A stretch of DNA of 56,515 nt from Mucilaginibacter kameinonensis. GTDB taxonomy: Bacteria; Bacteroidota; Bacteroidia; Sphingobacteriales; Sphingobacteriaceae. Both the position numbers and the translations under genes were made by a program. This document shows positions 42,527 to 52,286 of this stretch, piece by piece. Where the stretch lies: contig NZ_RCWZ01000010.1 in NCBI RefSeq assembly GCF_003675385.1, positions 1 to 56,515 of the forward strand. Reading direction: 5' to 3'. The notes under the pieces were generated by a model, which saw only the letters and a program-made list of their open reading frames with translations, had not been told where the DNA came from and made no database searches. How positions within the stretch are numbered: the stretch's first letter is position 1; each line of letters begins with the position of its first letter.

Positions 42527-44389
42527 TTACCTGGCCCTTTTTTCTAATTCTTCGCGCGGGACAATCAACAATTTTCCTGCGGCAGCATTTCCTTTAAATG
42601 CTTGTGCCCTTATTTGGTAGATACCTTTGGGAATAACTATTGGAGTGCCGTTATAACGGGCGCAAGATGTATCAGGGTTGGTATTATCAAGGGTGTAGTA
42701 AATATTCAGACTGTCGATATCGGTACTAAGCGAAACCAATAACTGTTTTTGCTCATCAAGTTTTGCAGTTGCAAGCACATCAAAGGCTGCTTTGGAATAA
42801 TTGATTTGCGCAGCATCCAAAATTTTAAATTGAGGCTCTAATTTTTTTTGAAAACCAATCCAATTTTGTTTTGCCTGTGGCGACCAAAAAACTTCGGATA
42901 ATGCCAGTGATCGCGGCCATGTCATGTATTCGGCATGCCGCCCGTTAGGCACAGCCTCCGACCATAAATTGCCCTGTCCTCCCAAAACCAATGTGCTGTC
43001 TATTCCTGTTGGAACAGGGCTCCATTGATACGCTGTTTGTAAACGCAACATGTCGTATGTGTCAGGTTCTAACAGCGGATCTCCCTGGTAAAGATCCAGG
43101 TATGTATTACTGCTCGGAGTAAAAATAACCTGATGCCCCTGTTTGGCTGCATCTATCCCCCCCTGCATACCTTGCCAGCTCATCACTGTTGCTTCAGGAG
43201 CCAGCCCACCTTCCAGAATTTCATTCCAGCCAATTAATTTTTTCTTCTTTTTCTTCAGGATTTTTTCTACTCTTTTTATAAAATAGCTTTGTAATTCATG
43301 CTCCGTCTTTATCCCCTGTTGTTTCATAAAATCCTGCACAACTGCCGACTGCTGCCAGAAGTACTTTGTGGCTTCGTCGCCGCCGATATGGATGTAATCT
43401 CCCGGAAATAAAGCAGCTACTTCAGTAAAAACTTTATCCAGAAAGGTATACACGCGTTCGTCTGCGGGGTTTAAGGTATTATCGTCAATATTATAAAATT
43501 TACTTCCGGGGTTTACGGGGTAAATGTAGCCAGTTGCAGACAAATAAGGATAGGCTGCAATGGCTGCCAACGAATGACCTGGGACATCAATTTCGGGTAC
43601 AATGGTTATATTTCTTTCGGCTGCGTAGGCAATAACTTCTTTTATATCCTGCTGCGTATAATACCCGCCATAAGTAGCCTTTTCGTTTTTTTGAGGCGGA
43701 TCATAAGACCACCACTGCCCTGTTCTGGGCACACGCCAGGCACCCACTTCCGTTAAGCGGGGCAGTGATTTTATTTCAATGCGCCATCCCTGATCATCTG
43801 TTAAGTGCCAGTGAAAGATATTGAATTTATAGCGGGCCATATCATCAATATATTTTTTCACAAAGTCTTTTGAAAAAAAGTGCCGGCTTACATCAAGCAT
43901 CAGCCCGCGCCATTTTAACCGGGGATAATCAATGATTTCTACAGCAGGCAGGCTATGTTGCTGCTTATTGGCTTCGCTTGAAAGAGAAAGCAGTTGCCGC
44001 ATGGTTTGTAAGCCATAAAATATACCTGCTGTTTTACGTGCCTGCAGTTTTACTTCATGCTCCGTAATGGATAGCTCGTAACCTTCGTCATTAATTGGAT
44101 TGTTTAATGTTGGGTTCAACAATAGCTTAATAGAGCGTTCCGAAGCAGTTGTTTTGTTTTTTACAGGCAATGTAAAACCCAGCAGCGTGTTGATCCATTC
44201 ATTAGCACGGTTGCCCTGGGCGGTAAGCTCGGGGCTACCTGACGGAATGATCAAGGAGGTATGGTTGTCAATTACAAATGTACCTTTACCCTGAACCAAA
44301 GATACCGGCTCGGGAACAACGGCTGTGTAATTTTGCGCATGAGCTACAGAGCAAAAGCTTATCGCTAATACCAATAATAGATTTTTCAT
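42527..44389 (-). CDS. Beta-N-acetylhexosaminidase, GH20, PUL2
   Basis: Exported 620-aa GH20 hexosaminidase with signal peptide MKNLLLVLAI..AHAQ. A GH20b domain (about 25-150) precedes the barrel with LMLDVSRHFFSKDF, FNIFHWHLTDDQGWRIEI and the catalytic pair in HIGGDEATKYFW. A C-terminal chitobiase-type domain begins near LNIYYTLDNTNPD. A lysine run (KRVEKILKKKKKK) lies in a surface helix near residue 380. Its ATG directly abuts the stop codon of the metallophosphoesterase gene, so translation is probably coupled. Confidence 0.92.
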   Translation of the reverse strand: MKNLLLVLAISFCSVAHAQNYTAVVPEPVSLVQGKGTFVIDNHTSLIIPSGSPELTAQGNRANEWINTLLGFTLPVKNKTTASERSIKLLLNPTLNNPINDEGYELSITEHEVKLQARKTAGIFYGLQTMRQLLSLSSEANKQQHSLPAVEIIDYPRLKWRGLMLDVSRHFFSKDFVKKYIDDMARYKFNIFHWHLTDDQGWRIEIKSLPRLTEVGAWRVPRTGQWWSYDPPQKNEKATYGGYYTQQDIKEVIAYAAERNITIVPEIDVPGHSLAAIAAYPYLSATGYIYPVNPGSKFYNIDDNTLNPADERVYTFLDKVFTEVAALFPGDYIHIGGDEATKYFWQQSAVVQDFMKQQGIKTEHELQSYFIKRVEKILKKKKKKLIGWNEILEGGLAPEATVMSWQGMQGGIDAAKQGHQVIFTPSSNTYLDLYQGDPLLEPDTYDMLRLQTAYQWSPVPTGIDSTLVLGGQGNLWSEAVPNGRHAEYMTWPRSLALSEVFWSPQAKQNWIGFQKKLEPQFKILDAAQINYSKAAFDVLATAKLDEQKQLLVSLSTDIDSLNIYYTLDNTNPDTSCARYNGTPIVIPKGIYQIRAQAFKGNAAAGKLLIVPREELEKRAR

Positions 44390-45325
44390 TTACTTAATTA
44401 ACGTTTCGTATTTAATATATTCATCATCAAAGCTACCATCATTATAGAAGTTTAATAATGAGTATCCAGGTTCTGTTTGCTTATACGAACTTTTACCATC
44501 ATCGCCGGGTTCCCACCAAAAACCACTTGTGGCCCCATTACACAAATAACTTACACCGTTATACCAAACCTTATCCAGTAAATGAACATGCCCGCTCAGG
44601 CATATCCTGATGTTTTTATTATGGTTAAACACCTCTATAAATTTCATAATATCCAGGTGATTGTAGCTGCCTTCTACCTTAAACGGCCCTATAGCCCCGG
44701 GTTTGTTATCGGTAATACCAGTACAGCTCAGCAATGGGTAATGCGACATGATGAGTGTTGGTTTATCCTGGTGGCTTTGTACATCCTGCACAAACCAGTT
44801 CCATTGTTCGTCATCCAGCATACCCGGTGTTTTGGGATGATTACTGTCAAGCATAATAAAATGCCAGCCGTTTTTGTTAAAGCTGTAATAGTTATTCTGT
44901 AACCCCAGCATTTTAAGCACACCAGGCTTACCAAATAATTCGTCACCCTTTCCCTGCCACCACATATCATGGTTACCCAATACACTGTACATTGGAATAT
45001 CTTTTACCAGGGCAACGCTATCTTTCCAACATGACCATAATTCCAGCACCCTCTCCTTTTTTATATCGCTGTAGTCTGCCGCGTAAATCGAGTCGCCACC
45101 GTTCAGGATCAGGTCTACATTATCCTTGCGGATCATCTCCAGGCATTTTTTAAACCGCGCTACGGCATTATATTCAGGCCGGATATGAACATCTGTAATA
45201 TGTGCTATCCGCAAAACCTTCTGCTTTTTATGGGCGTTAACAGCAGACATGGCTGCCATCGGCTTATTCAAGGCTATTGTTCCGGCAGCCAACCCTACCC
45301 TTTTTATTAGATCTCTTCTTTTCAT
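44390..45325 (-). CDS. Calcineurin-like metallophosphoesterase with Tat-type signal, PUL2
   Basis: A 311-aa exported phosphoesterase with a complete two-metal site: HITDVHIRPE (DxH), LNGGDSIYAADY (GD), SVLGNHDMWW (GNHD), MSHYPLLS (H) and LSGHVHLLDK (GHxH). The N-terminus MKRRDLIKRVGLAAGTIA looks like a Tat signal with twin arginines at positions 3-4, suggesting folding before export. It is the first gene after SusD in PUL2, with a 146-nt gap containing a hairpin. Together with the phosphatase-superfamily gene it gives PUL2 two phosphoester-cleaving enzymes. Substrate not predictable. Confidence 0.88.
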   Translation of the reverse strand: MKRRDLIKRVGLAAGTIALNKPMAAMSAVNAHKKQKVLRIAHITDVHIRPEYNAVARFKKCLEMIRKDNVDLILNGGDSIYAADYSDIKKERVLELWSCWKDSVALVKDIPMYSVLGNHDMWWQGKGDELFGKPGVLKMLGLQNNYYSFNKNGWHFIMLDSNHPKTPGMLDDEQWNWFVQDVQSHQDKPTLIMSHYPLLSCTGITDNKPGAIGPFKVEGSYNHLDIMKFIEVFNHNKNIRICLSGHVHLLDKVWYNGVSYLCNGATSGFWWEPGDDGKSSYKQTEPGYSLLNFYNDGSFDDEYIKYETLIK

Positions 45326-45401
45326 ATTTGTGCTATAATAGGTTGCGCAATCTGTTAATCACAGGCTGTTGACAGCTATATTGCAACCTGGTGTATCATA
45401 A

Positions 45402-45424
45402 AGAACCCTTCCGGAGAAGGGCTC
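45402..45424 (-). terminator. Hairpin between susD and enzyme genes, PUL2
   Basis: On the minus strand AGAGCCCTTC and GAAGGGTTCT pair around TCCG (one wobble). A T run follows on the plus strand and only TTTAT on the minus strand. It is positioned like the PUL1 hairpin at 30182-30214. A weaker stem, GGTTGC/GCAACC (45341-45346 and 45383-45388), lies beside it. Confidence 0.55.
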
Positions 45425-45471
45425 TTTTTAACAACAATGCCGTTACCACCCCGGCTAAAGCTGTTAGTCAT

Positions 45472-47244
45472 TTACCAACCCGGATTTTGTTTTATTTTAG
45501 GATTTACGGTAGTTTCCTGTAAGGAAATAGGTAAAAGATAATCCCGGCCCGGATTAAAGTTGTAGCCATTGGCCATACTGCTCACCTGTGCATAAGGCTG
45601 TATATATCCCTGTGCATTAACAAACAGGTTTTTCCCAATAACAATAGTTGGCAAAACAGTCAGGAATTGTTTGGCCATTGTTCCTAATGGCTGTTTATGT
45701 ACAACCAGTGCAGATGCTGCAGCCCAGCGGCATATATCATCAAAACGATACCCCTCGCAGGCCAATTCAACCCGGCGCTCCCGTCTAATCTCGTTGATAA
45801 CTGGCGATAGTTCGGGGAAAGCCCATTTAGGATCTGTAGCGATGGCGCTGATATTTAAATGCGGCATTTTTACCCTATCCCTTAATTTATTGATGGTATT
45901 ATCTGCATCGGCCTGGGTCAGTACGCCTAATTCGGCACGCGCTTCCGCGTAAATCAATAAAATTTCGGCATAACGCATGTAAATAACCCCATCCGTACCT
46001 CCGGGCCCGTTATGGCTATCCTGGAAAAAGTCGGTATTCAGTCCTTTTCTAATCTGGAAACCTGTTGTACAATTGTCGCCTGCTATCAGTGCGGGATAAG
46101 TGAACAGTTTAATTGGTGTTCCGCCGGGCACGTTTGATATCACCGTATCGCCATACAAAAACACACTTTGCCTTAATCGCGGATCGCGGTTTTTAACAAC
46201 ATGACTAAGCGAATCATCGCCTTTATATTGCGGGCTTATACTGGCTGGTTGGCCATCTGTACATAAATAATCATCTACCAAACTTTTTGAAATACCTGTA
46301 GATTCAGATCCATCGGAACCAAACTGGTAATAATTTTGCCAGTAGGTGGTGATGCCTGCCTGTTGGTTATAGGCCCCCCAAAACATAATCTCTTTGCTGC
46401 TTGTATAATCTGTTTGGTTAAACAAATTAAAATAGCCGTTAGGTATGCCTGCATTATCAAGTTGATATGTGCCTGAGGTGATAACCTGATTGGCAGCATC
46501 AGACGCTAATTGCAGATATTTACTACCATTTTGACCGCTTACACCAAACACATCATTGGCATGATATTTTTCCCATGTGCCTTCAAACAAGCATACCCGT
46601 GCTTTAAAACCCTGGGCATATTCCTTGTATAAACGCTGCGACTGGGCTTTGCTTTTAGCTGGGAGTTTTGCAATTGCCTTATCCAAATCGTTAACTATAG
46701 AATCTATCACTACATTGCGCGGCAGCCTGGGGGCATTCAACAGATCTTTATCGTCAATGTTCAGGGGTTTATTCACCCAAGGCATATCGCCATAACTTTT
46801 AACTGCTTTATAATATAGCATAGCCCTGAAAAAATAAGCCTCGCCCACATAGGGAGCAATATCACTTGCCGATGCGTTTACTTTCTGATAGTTAGCCAAA
46901 AAATAATTCACATTACGGATGCTGCTCCAATCAGCATAACCACCGCTGCCGGCAACAGTTAATTCTCCGTTCAGTCTGGCATTTTCGCCCTGCGGAACCA
47001 TATTGTCGCTGTTTTCGTCAACGCTGTATATACCTAAGCTGCTATAACCCCGATAATGCGGAAATATTCCGTCAATGCCATAAAGGTTATTCATATAGTT
47101 CTGCAGATCATTAGCAGTATTCCAGTACGATGATTCGGTAAGTTTGGTAGGTGGAGTTTGATTTAACAATGTATCCTTTTTGCAGGAAAAAATGGCCATC
47201 AAGACAATTGCTGTATAGAGATATGTGATTTTTATCGGTTTCAT
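45472..47244 (-). CDS. SusD/RagB outer-membrane glycan-binding lipoprotein, PUL2
   Basis: A 590-aa surface lipoprotein. Lipobox MAIFSCKKD puts the lipidated Cys near residue 21. Family features are FFRAMLYYKAVKSYGDMPWVNKPL, the helical core, EIRRERRVELACEGYRFDDICRW near residue 500 and the terminal KIKQNPGW. It is longer than the PUL1 paralogue and has diverged strongly from it, implying another glycan. It lies 19 nt downstream of its SusC. The following GH20 and GH29 genes suggest a fucosylated N-acetylhexosamine glycan. Confidence 0.93.
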   Translation of the reverse strand: MKPIKITYLYTAIVLMAIFSCKKDTLLNQTPPTKLTESSYWNTANDLQNYMNNLYGIDGIFPHYRGYSSLGIYSVDENSDNMVPQGENARLNGELTVAGSGGYADWSSIRNVNYFLANYQKVNASASDIAPYVGEAYFFRAMLYYKAVKSYGDMPWVNKPLNIDDKDLLNAPRLPRNVVIDSIVNDLDKAIAKLPAKSKAQSQRLYKEYAQGFKARVCLFEGTWEKYHANDVFGVSGQNGSKYLQLASDAANQVITSGTYQLDNAGIPNGYFNLFNQTDYTSSKEIMFWGAYNQQAGITTYWQNYYQFGSDGSESTGISKSLVDDYLCTDGQPASISPQYKGDDSLSHVVKNRDPRLRQSVFLYGDTVISNVPGGTPIKLFTYPALIAGDNCTTGFQIRKGLNTDFFQDSHNGPGGTDGVIYMRYAEILLIYAEARAELGVLTQADADNTINKLRDRVKMPHLNISAIATDPKWAFPELSPVINEIRRERRVELACEGYRFDDICRWAAASALVVHKQPLGTMAKQFLTVLPTIVIGKNLFVNAQGYIQPYAQVSSMANGYNFNPGRDYLLPISLQETTVNPKIKQNPGW

Positions 47245-47263
47245 AAACTCAGATCGTTAAATG

Positions 47264-50200
47264 TTATTTAATATTCATTTGTAGGCCGAAAGAAAAGCTG
47301 CGTTGCAGCGGATAGATCTTTTCATCCGACTGCAGCAGTTCAGGATCAACGTATTGGTGTTTCAGAGCGCCGGTAAATGTGAGTGCATTATCAACACTGC
47401 CATATAGTTTTAGCTGATAAACATGGAATTTTTGAGTAAGGCTATTAGGAAAGGTATAACCCAATTGCACATTCTTTAAACGCATGTACGCGGCATTTAA
47501 CAAATAACCAGATTGGGTGATTTGATTTTTACTGCTGCCGTTGTTGATATCCAATCTTGGGAAATAGCCATTCGTGTTAGTAGGTGTCCACCTGTCGTCC
47601 AATTTAGGTGTTATAGTACTTTGATATTCTGAAGTAAGTCCCCAGAAGTAGTTATTGCCAGGGGCGTAATCTGTGTGTCCCTGTCCCTGGATAAATACAT
47701 AAAGTTCTATTCCTCGCCAATTTACTCCCGTCGAAAAGCCGTACAAATATTTCGGTGTAGTGTTACCAATAATGGTTCGGTCTCCCGGATCACCAACTGT
47801 ATTACTTCCATAGGTAATTTTGCCATCCTTATTCAGGTCTGCATATTGTATATCTCCGGGCTTATAACCGCTGGCGTTAATGGCATCCTGGTTTGGCGCG
47901 GCGCTAACCTGCGCTTGCGTTTGAAATTTGCCTACAGTTTTGAAACCCCATATAGCGCCCAATTGCTGGCCAACATAAGGCTGATTAATAAATTGCTGCG
48001 GATTAGCGTCATATTTGGTTATCTTTCCCTTATAGTGGCCTATATTGGCTCTTGCTATCACACCAAATTCGCCAAACTGATGCTTCCACGAAGCAGTAAG
48101 ATCCCAGCCCTTGGTGCTCGAAGAAGCGTTGTTTACTGTTGGAGCAGCAATGCCTAATGTTCCGGGAGGCGTGGTAGACGGAGCAAACTGATCAGTTATC
48201 TTTTTATTGTACCAATCGGCTGTAATGCTGAAATCTGTTAGGAAATCTACATCAATCCCAATGTCAAGCATTGATGGTTTTGCCCAGGTTAAGGTAGGAC
48301 TAATCAAATTCCCGGGATTAGAAACATAAGGCAAACGCCCTCCGCTTCCCGGGTTAAAAATCCATTGGCTATTAGTTGCAGGGTTGGTTTGTAAACTACT
48401 AAGAGCCGGATAATAAACCGCCGGAGAGGCATTCAGGAAGTATGAAATATCGCCCAAACCGCCATAAGATGCTCTTAATTTGAGGTTGCTTACCCATTTT
48501 TCAATTGGTTTAAAAAAAGCTTCTTTTGACATGTTCCATCCCACAGATCCCGAACTGAATAAATGATATCTTGAGCTTTGTGGGAAAAGCGAAGTGCCCA
48601 TATAGCTTGCATTAGCCTCAACCAGGTACTTCTCTTTATAATTATAATTAATACGGCCAATGGTACTGTTAGTTGCCCAGCTATATCCGCCGGCATCTGT
48701 TGTTGATGGCGTTGTGCCGCTGGTAAGCGCGAGCGATGGTTGATTAGTGCTATATAAGTATTGATTATATCCACTCAGGTTTGAGTAGGTTTTTTGTTCG
48801 GTTTGCTCACCTACCAATACTTTAAAAAAGTGACCACCTATTCGTTTTTCATAGCTGGTGAAAACATTGTAGTTATAATAACTGGTTAAGCCATAATTTT
48901 CATTGATGGAAGATATGGTGTTACTTAATGTATGCGGATTATTTGGAGTAGAATAGTAATACGGCAAAACGGTTGATGTAATGTTATAACTGTTATAGTC
49001 ATAACTATAATGACCGGTAATATCCCAACCAGACATTGGTTTAATGGTAATGTCACCACTGATACGGCTATTGTTTGTACGGCTGTTGTTTGCGCCACCT
49101 TGCTGCAGCTGTGCTATGTACGAATTGGAATCATAGCCGCCGTTAGGATCAGTTAATGCAACAATAGGCCATAACCTTGCTATCTGGTGAAAAAAGTTAC
49201 CGCCGGTATTGGCCCCGCCATTGTAGGGATAATGGTCATTTTCCTGCGAAAAAGATGTTTTTAAGCTAAAAGTTACATACTTATTAAGATCGGCAGTAAC
49301 ATTCGCCCTGATATTATTGCGCAGATAGTTGTCATCAGCATAATTAAATAACCCATTTTTTTTGGTCGACCCTAATCCGATAAAATAGGTTATTTTATCA
49401 CTGCCTCCATCAAGGCTCATATTGTGCTGTTGGCTGGCCGACCATTTTTTAAGGTAGATTTTAAACCAATCGTTATTTGCATTTCCAAATACCGGATCGT
49501 AAGTAGCCCAACTGTTGCTTCCCGGTACCGGAATAGTAGCAGGTACGTTTTTCGGATCGGCCAAATACGCTTTTATCCTTGTTATAGCGTCATCCGTTAC
49601 CAGCGGCGGTAAACCCGCGTTAGTATAAGCTTCATTATAAGTATTTGCCCATGTCAGTGAATTAGACATCGTGGGCTCATTTAATGGCTGCGAATAAGAG
49701 AAGTTGTTGGAATAACTTAAACGTGGCGCCTGGTTCTTTTTGCCCTGTTTAGTGCTGATCAGCAAAACCCCGTTTGGTGCCCTTGAACCATAAACGGCCG
49801 AAGAAGCCGCATCCTTTAATAAACTGATATTGTCAATATCATTAACATTGATGGAGTTGATATCCGTTTCTACACCGTCAACCAATACCAGCGGACTGGC
49901 AAGCTGGCCACCGTAACCGGTAAAACCACGCACGTTGATACTTTTTTTTGCATCGGGAGAACCACCGCCATAATTGGTAGTGATGTTCAGATTGGCCATC
50001 ATGCCCTGCAAAGCGTCGCCTACGTTAGTTACCGGCCTGCTTTGCAAATCTTTGCCTTTTATTTGATCAACTGCACCCGTAAGGTCAACCTTTTTCTGAG
50101 TACCGAAGCCCACAACCACAACTTCGTTAAGATCACTTTTATGTGGTATTAGCTGGACATTAATTTCTACCCTACCATTAATAGCAACTTCCTGTGTTTC

Positions 50201-50758
50201 ATAGCCCAAAAAGCTAAAAACGAGTACGCCGCTGGCTTGAGGTAGTGATAAGGCATAATTACCTTTGTTGTCGGTTGCCATTGAAACAGATGATCCTTTT
50301 AACTTAACAGTTACACCGGGCAGGGGTATTCCGTTTTCGTCGGTTAACTGTCCCTTAACTATTACATTCGCAGCCTCTACAACCGATGCCTGCGGGTTCT
50401 TTCTTTGAATTACGATTGTTTTGTCAACAATAGTATAAGTTAAAGGCTGATCTTTAAAGCATTCTGTAAGTGCCTGTTGCAGCGTAGCATGACTTAATGA
50501 AATATCAATGTTATGGGTACCATGCAATATCTGGTCTTCGTACCAGATAATATATTTGGTTTGGTTTTGTATGGCAGTAAAAACCTTTTTTAGGGAAATG
50601 TTCTTTTCTGAAAGTGTTACTTGCTGCGCATATCCTGTAGCTGATGCCTGCAAACAGGCCAATGTCATAAAAAAAACTACAAATTTCATAACCATGAAAG
50701 TTTTAATGAGTTGCCTGTGTTTAAAAAACAAAGGCCTGAAAAGCGTATAAAAATTCAT
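47264..50758 (-). CDS. SusC/RagA TonB-dependent transporter with STN domain, PUL2
   Basis: A 1164-aa outer-membrane oligosaccharide importer. In order: signal sequence (about 1-45, ending ATGYAQ), STN domain (about 48-115, SLKKVFTAIQNQTKYIIWY), carboxypeptidase-like sandwich (about 135-210, DENGIPLPGVTVKLKGSS), TonB-box-like EVVVVGFGTQKK, plug (about 225-345, INVRGFTGYGG and SSAVYGSRAPNGVLLISTKQG) and barrel, ending FSFGLQMNIK. The STN domain implies FecR-mediated signalling, and the fecR and sigma genes are directly upstream. A 203-bp gap separates fecR and susC, almost the same size as in PUL1. Confidence 0.95.
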   Translation of the reverse strand: MNFYTLFRPLFFKHRQLIKTFMVMKFVVFFMTLACLQASATGYAQQVTLSEKNISLKKVFTAIQNQTKYIIWYEDQILHGTHNIDISLSHATLQQALTECFKDQPLTYTIVDKTIVIQRKNPQASVVEAANVIVKGQLTDENGIPLPGVTVKLKGSSVSMATDNKGNYALSLPQASGVLVFSFLGYETQEVAINGRVEINVQLIPHKSDLNEVVVVGFGTQKKVDLTGAVDQIKGKDLQSRPVTNVGDALQGMMANLNITTNYGGGSPDAKKSINVRGFTGYGGQLASPLVLVDGVETDINSINVNDIDNISLLKDAASSAVYGSRAPNGVLLISTKQGKKNQAPRLSYSNNFSYSQPLNEPTMSNSLTWANTYNEAYTNAGLPPLVTDDAITRIKAYLADPKNVPATIPVPGSNSWATYDPVFGNANNDWFKIYLKKWSASQQHNMSLDGGSDKITYFIGLGSTKKNGLFNYADDNYLRNNIRANVTADLNKYVTFSLKTSFSQENDHYPYNGGANTGGNFFHQIARLWPIVALTDPNGGYDSNSYIAQLQQGGANNSRTNNSRISGDITIKPMSGWDITGHYSYDYNSYNITSTVLPYYYSTPNNPHTLSNTISSINENYGLTSYYNYNVFTSYEKRIGGHFFKVLVGEQTEQKTYSNLSGYNQYLYSTNQPSLALTSGTTPSTTDAGGYSWATNSTIGRINYNYKEKYLVEANASYMGTSLFPQSSRYHLFSSGSVGWNMSKEAFFKPIEKWVSNLKLRASYGGLGDISYFLNASPAVYYPALSSLQTNPATNSQWIFNPGSGGRLPYVSNPGNLISPTLTWAKPSMLDIGIDVDFLTDFSITADWYNKKITDQFAPSTTPPGTLGIAAPTVNNASSSTKGWDLTASWKHQFGEFGVIARANIGHYKGKITKYDANPQQFINQPYVGQQLGAIWGFKTVGKFQTQAQVSAAPNQDAINASGYKPGDIQYADLNKDGKITYGSNTVGDPGDRTIIGNTTPKYLYGFSTGVNWRGIELYVFIQGQGHTDYAPGNNYFWGLTSEYQSTITPKLDDRWTPTNTNGYFPRLDINNGSSKNQITQSGYLLNAAYMRLKNVQLGYTFPNSLTQKFHVYQLKLYGSVDNALTFTGALKHQYVDPELLQSDEKIYPLQRSFSFGLQMNIK

Positions 50759-50846
50759 ACTTTAGGAGTTAGGTTAACTGGATAGATTATCTGAAACTGG
50801 ATTTTTTATCCTGATAAAATCAGGAAAGGGTTAACCAAATACTACC

Positions 50847-50880
50847 CCGGCGGTGTTGGTAGCACTGCCGGATTTTTTTT
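50847..50880 (+). terminator. Plus-strand terminator-like hairpin upstream of susC, PUL2
   Basis: CCGGCGGTG (50847-50855) pairs with CACTGCCGG (50863-50871) with one G-T pair, followed by A and eight Ts (50873-50880). The T tract is on the plus strand, opposite to the PUL. It is positioned like the PUL1 hairpins at 35150-35225. A separate TCCTGA/TCAGGA palindrome is at 50809-50825. Confidence 0.55.
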
Positions 50881-50961
50881 GTAACCGCATGATGGGGTGG
50901 TAAGTATCTTTTATGCCATGTGTTATTGTTTAAGGTGACTATTCGGTTAATTTGATAAGGT

Positions 50962-52137
50962 TTAGGGGGTTACTATTAATTTTTTTCCGGCTGCCCTAAA
51001 ATGTATTTTATTTATTTCCAGCACTTTTAACAAAACAGACAAGTTTGATTCGCGGGAAATACCTCCTGTAAATAAGCGTGCAGGTATATCTCCCTGGTAC
51101 TCCACATCTACATCATACCACCTGGATACCTGCCGCATAATGGTTTTTAAATCTTCATTTACAAACAGGGTTTGCCCGTTTTTCCAGGCCATAACTTCGT
51201 TGATATCCGCGTCATTTGTAACAGATAATTTCCCGTCGGTATTAAGTTGCGCCTGTTGGCCCGGCTTTAACATTCCCGTTATTTTGTTTTTTACAATTCT
51301 TACCGATCCCTCCAGCAACGTTGTTTTGATCAGGGGCTCATCACTGTAGGCCATAATGTTAAAGTGTGTGCCTAAAACCTGCACTTCTTCTTTATCATTT
51401 ACATTAATTTTAAATGGCATATTTTTATTTTTTGCCACTTCAAAATAGGCTTCGCCTGTAACGGTCACCCTGCGTTCGGTTCCGGAAAAAGCGATGGGAT
51501 ATGTGATAGATGAGGAAGCATTGAGCCATACCCTTGTGCCATCGGATAATTCCAGATCATATTTGCCGCCGCGGGGCGTTGTCATAGTATTGTATATAGG
51601 GATAGTAGTTCCGGCAAGTGTTTTGTTATAGACAATATGCCCATTTGCCGATTTTATAATTTTCGTATTACCCTGCTGCACAAGCAGTCCGTTACGGGCT
51701 GAGTCTAAGACTATTTGTGAGCCATTGCCAAGCGTTAATATGGCCTTATTGCCCCTCGGTTTTTTATCAAAAGCCTTTGGCTTATTTATAGCCGTTAACA
51801 CTGCGGACTTCGGTTCATTATTTTTAAGAAGATATACCCCGCATAATATGAACAAGAGTATGGCAGCCGCCAATTTAGTCCAGGTTAATATGCTATGTTT
51901 AAACTTTTTTCCAGATGATGATTGATGCACAAAGATGCGGTTGAGGATCTCTTGCTGCCTGTAAGCAGGTAATATGCGTTCTTCGCTTTCTTTATTTAAA
52001 AAATCGCCAAACAATTCTGTTACCTGTTGCTCGTTCTGCGGATCATTGATATATAAAAAAAGCTGCTGAGTTTCTTGCTCCGATGTCTCTTTGTTCATAT
52101 ACCTGTCCAGTAAATTACCGAGTTGTTTATTATCCAT
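50962..52137 (-). CDS. FecR-family anti-sigma factor, PUL2
   Basis: A 391-aa single-pass regulator. The cytoplasmic part (about 1-80, LGNLLDRYMNKETSEQETQQ) precedes a transmembrane helix (about 84-104, LTWTKLAAAILLFILCGVYLL). The periplasmic FecR domain has LSDGTRVWLNASSSITYPIAF and GEAYFEVAKNKNMPF, and the DUF4974 tail has NEDLKTIMRQVSRWYDVDVEY. It would hold the sigma factor inactive until the SusC STN domain signals substrate. It starts 149 nt after the sigma gene stops. Confidence 0.93.
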   Translation of the reverse strand: MDNKQLGNLLDRYMNKETSEQETQQLFLYINDPQNEQQVTELFGDFLNKESEERILPAYRQQEILNRIFVHQSSSGKKFKHSILTWTKLAAAILLFILCGVYLLKNNEPKSAVLTAINKPKAFDKKPRGNKAILTLGNGSQIVLDSARNGLLVQQGNTKIIKSANGHIVYNKTLAGTTIPIYNTMTTPRGGKYDLELSDGTRVWLNASSSITYPIAFSGTERRVTVTGEAYFEVAKNKNMPFKINVNDKEEVQVLGTHFNIMAYSDEPLIKTTLLEGSVRIVKNKITGMLKPGQQAQLNTDGKLSVTNDADINEVMAWKNGQTLFVNEDLKTIMRQVSRWYDVDVEYQGDIPARLFTGGISRESNLSVLLKVLEINKIHFRAAGKKLIVTP

Positions 52138-52286
52138 GATAATGAAAGGGATTGGTTACGGGAAAGCAGATCGCGTATGTGGCCCTTTATATACACTGAC
52201 ACACAGTAAGAAAGCGAGGGTGAGTTGAAAATAACTTTTTTATGATATTTACAATAACTAACTAATAGTCAAGTATATAAATTTCA

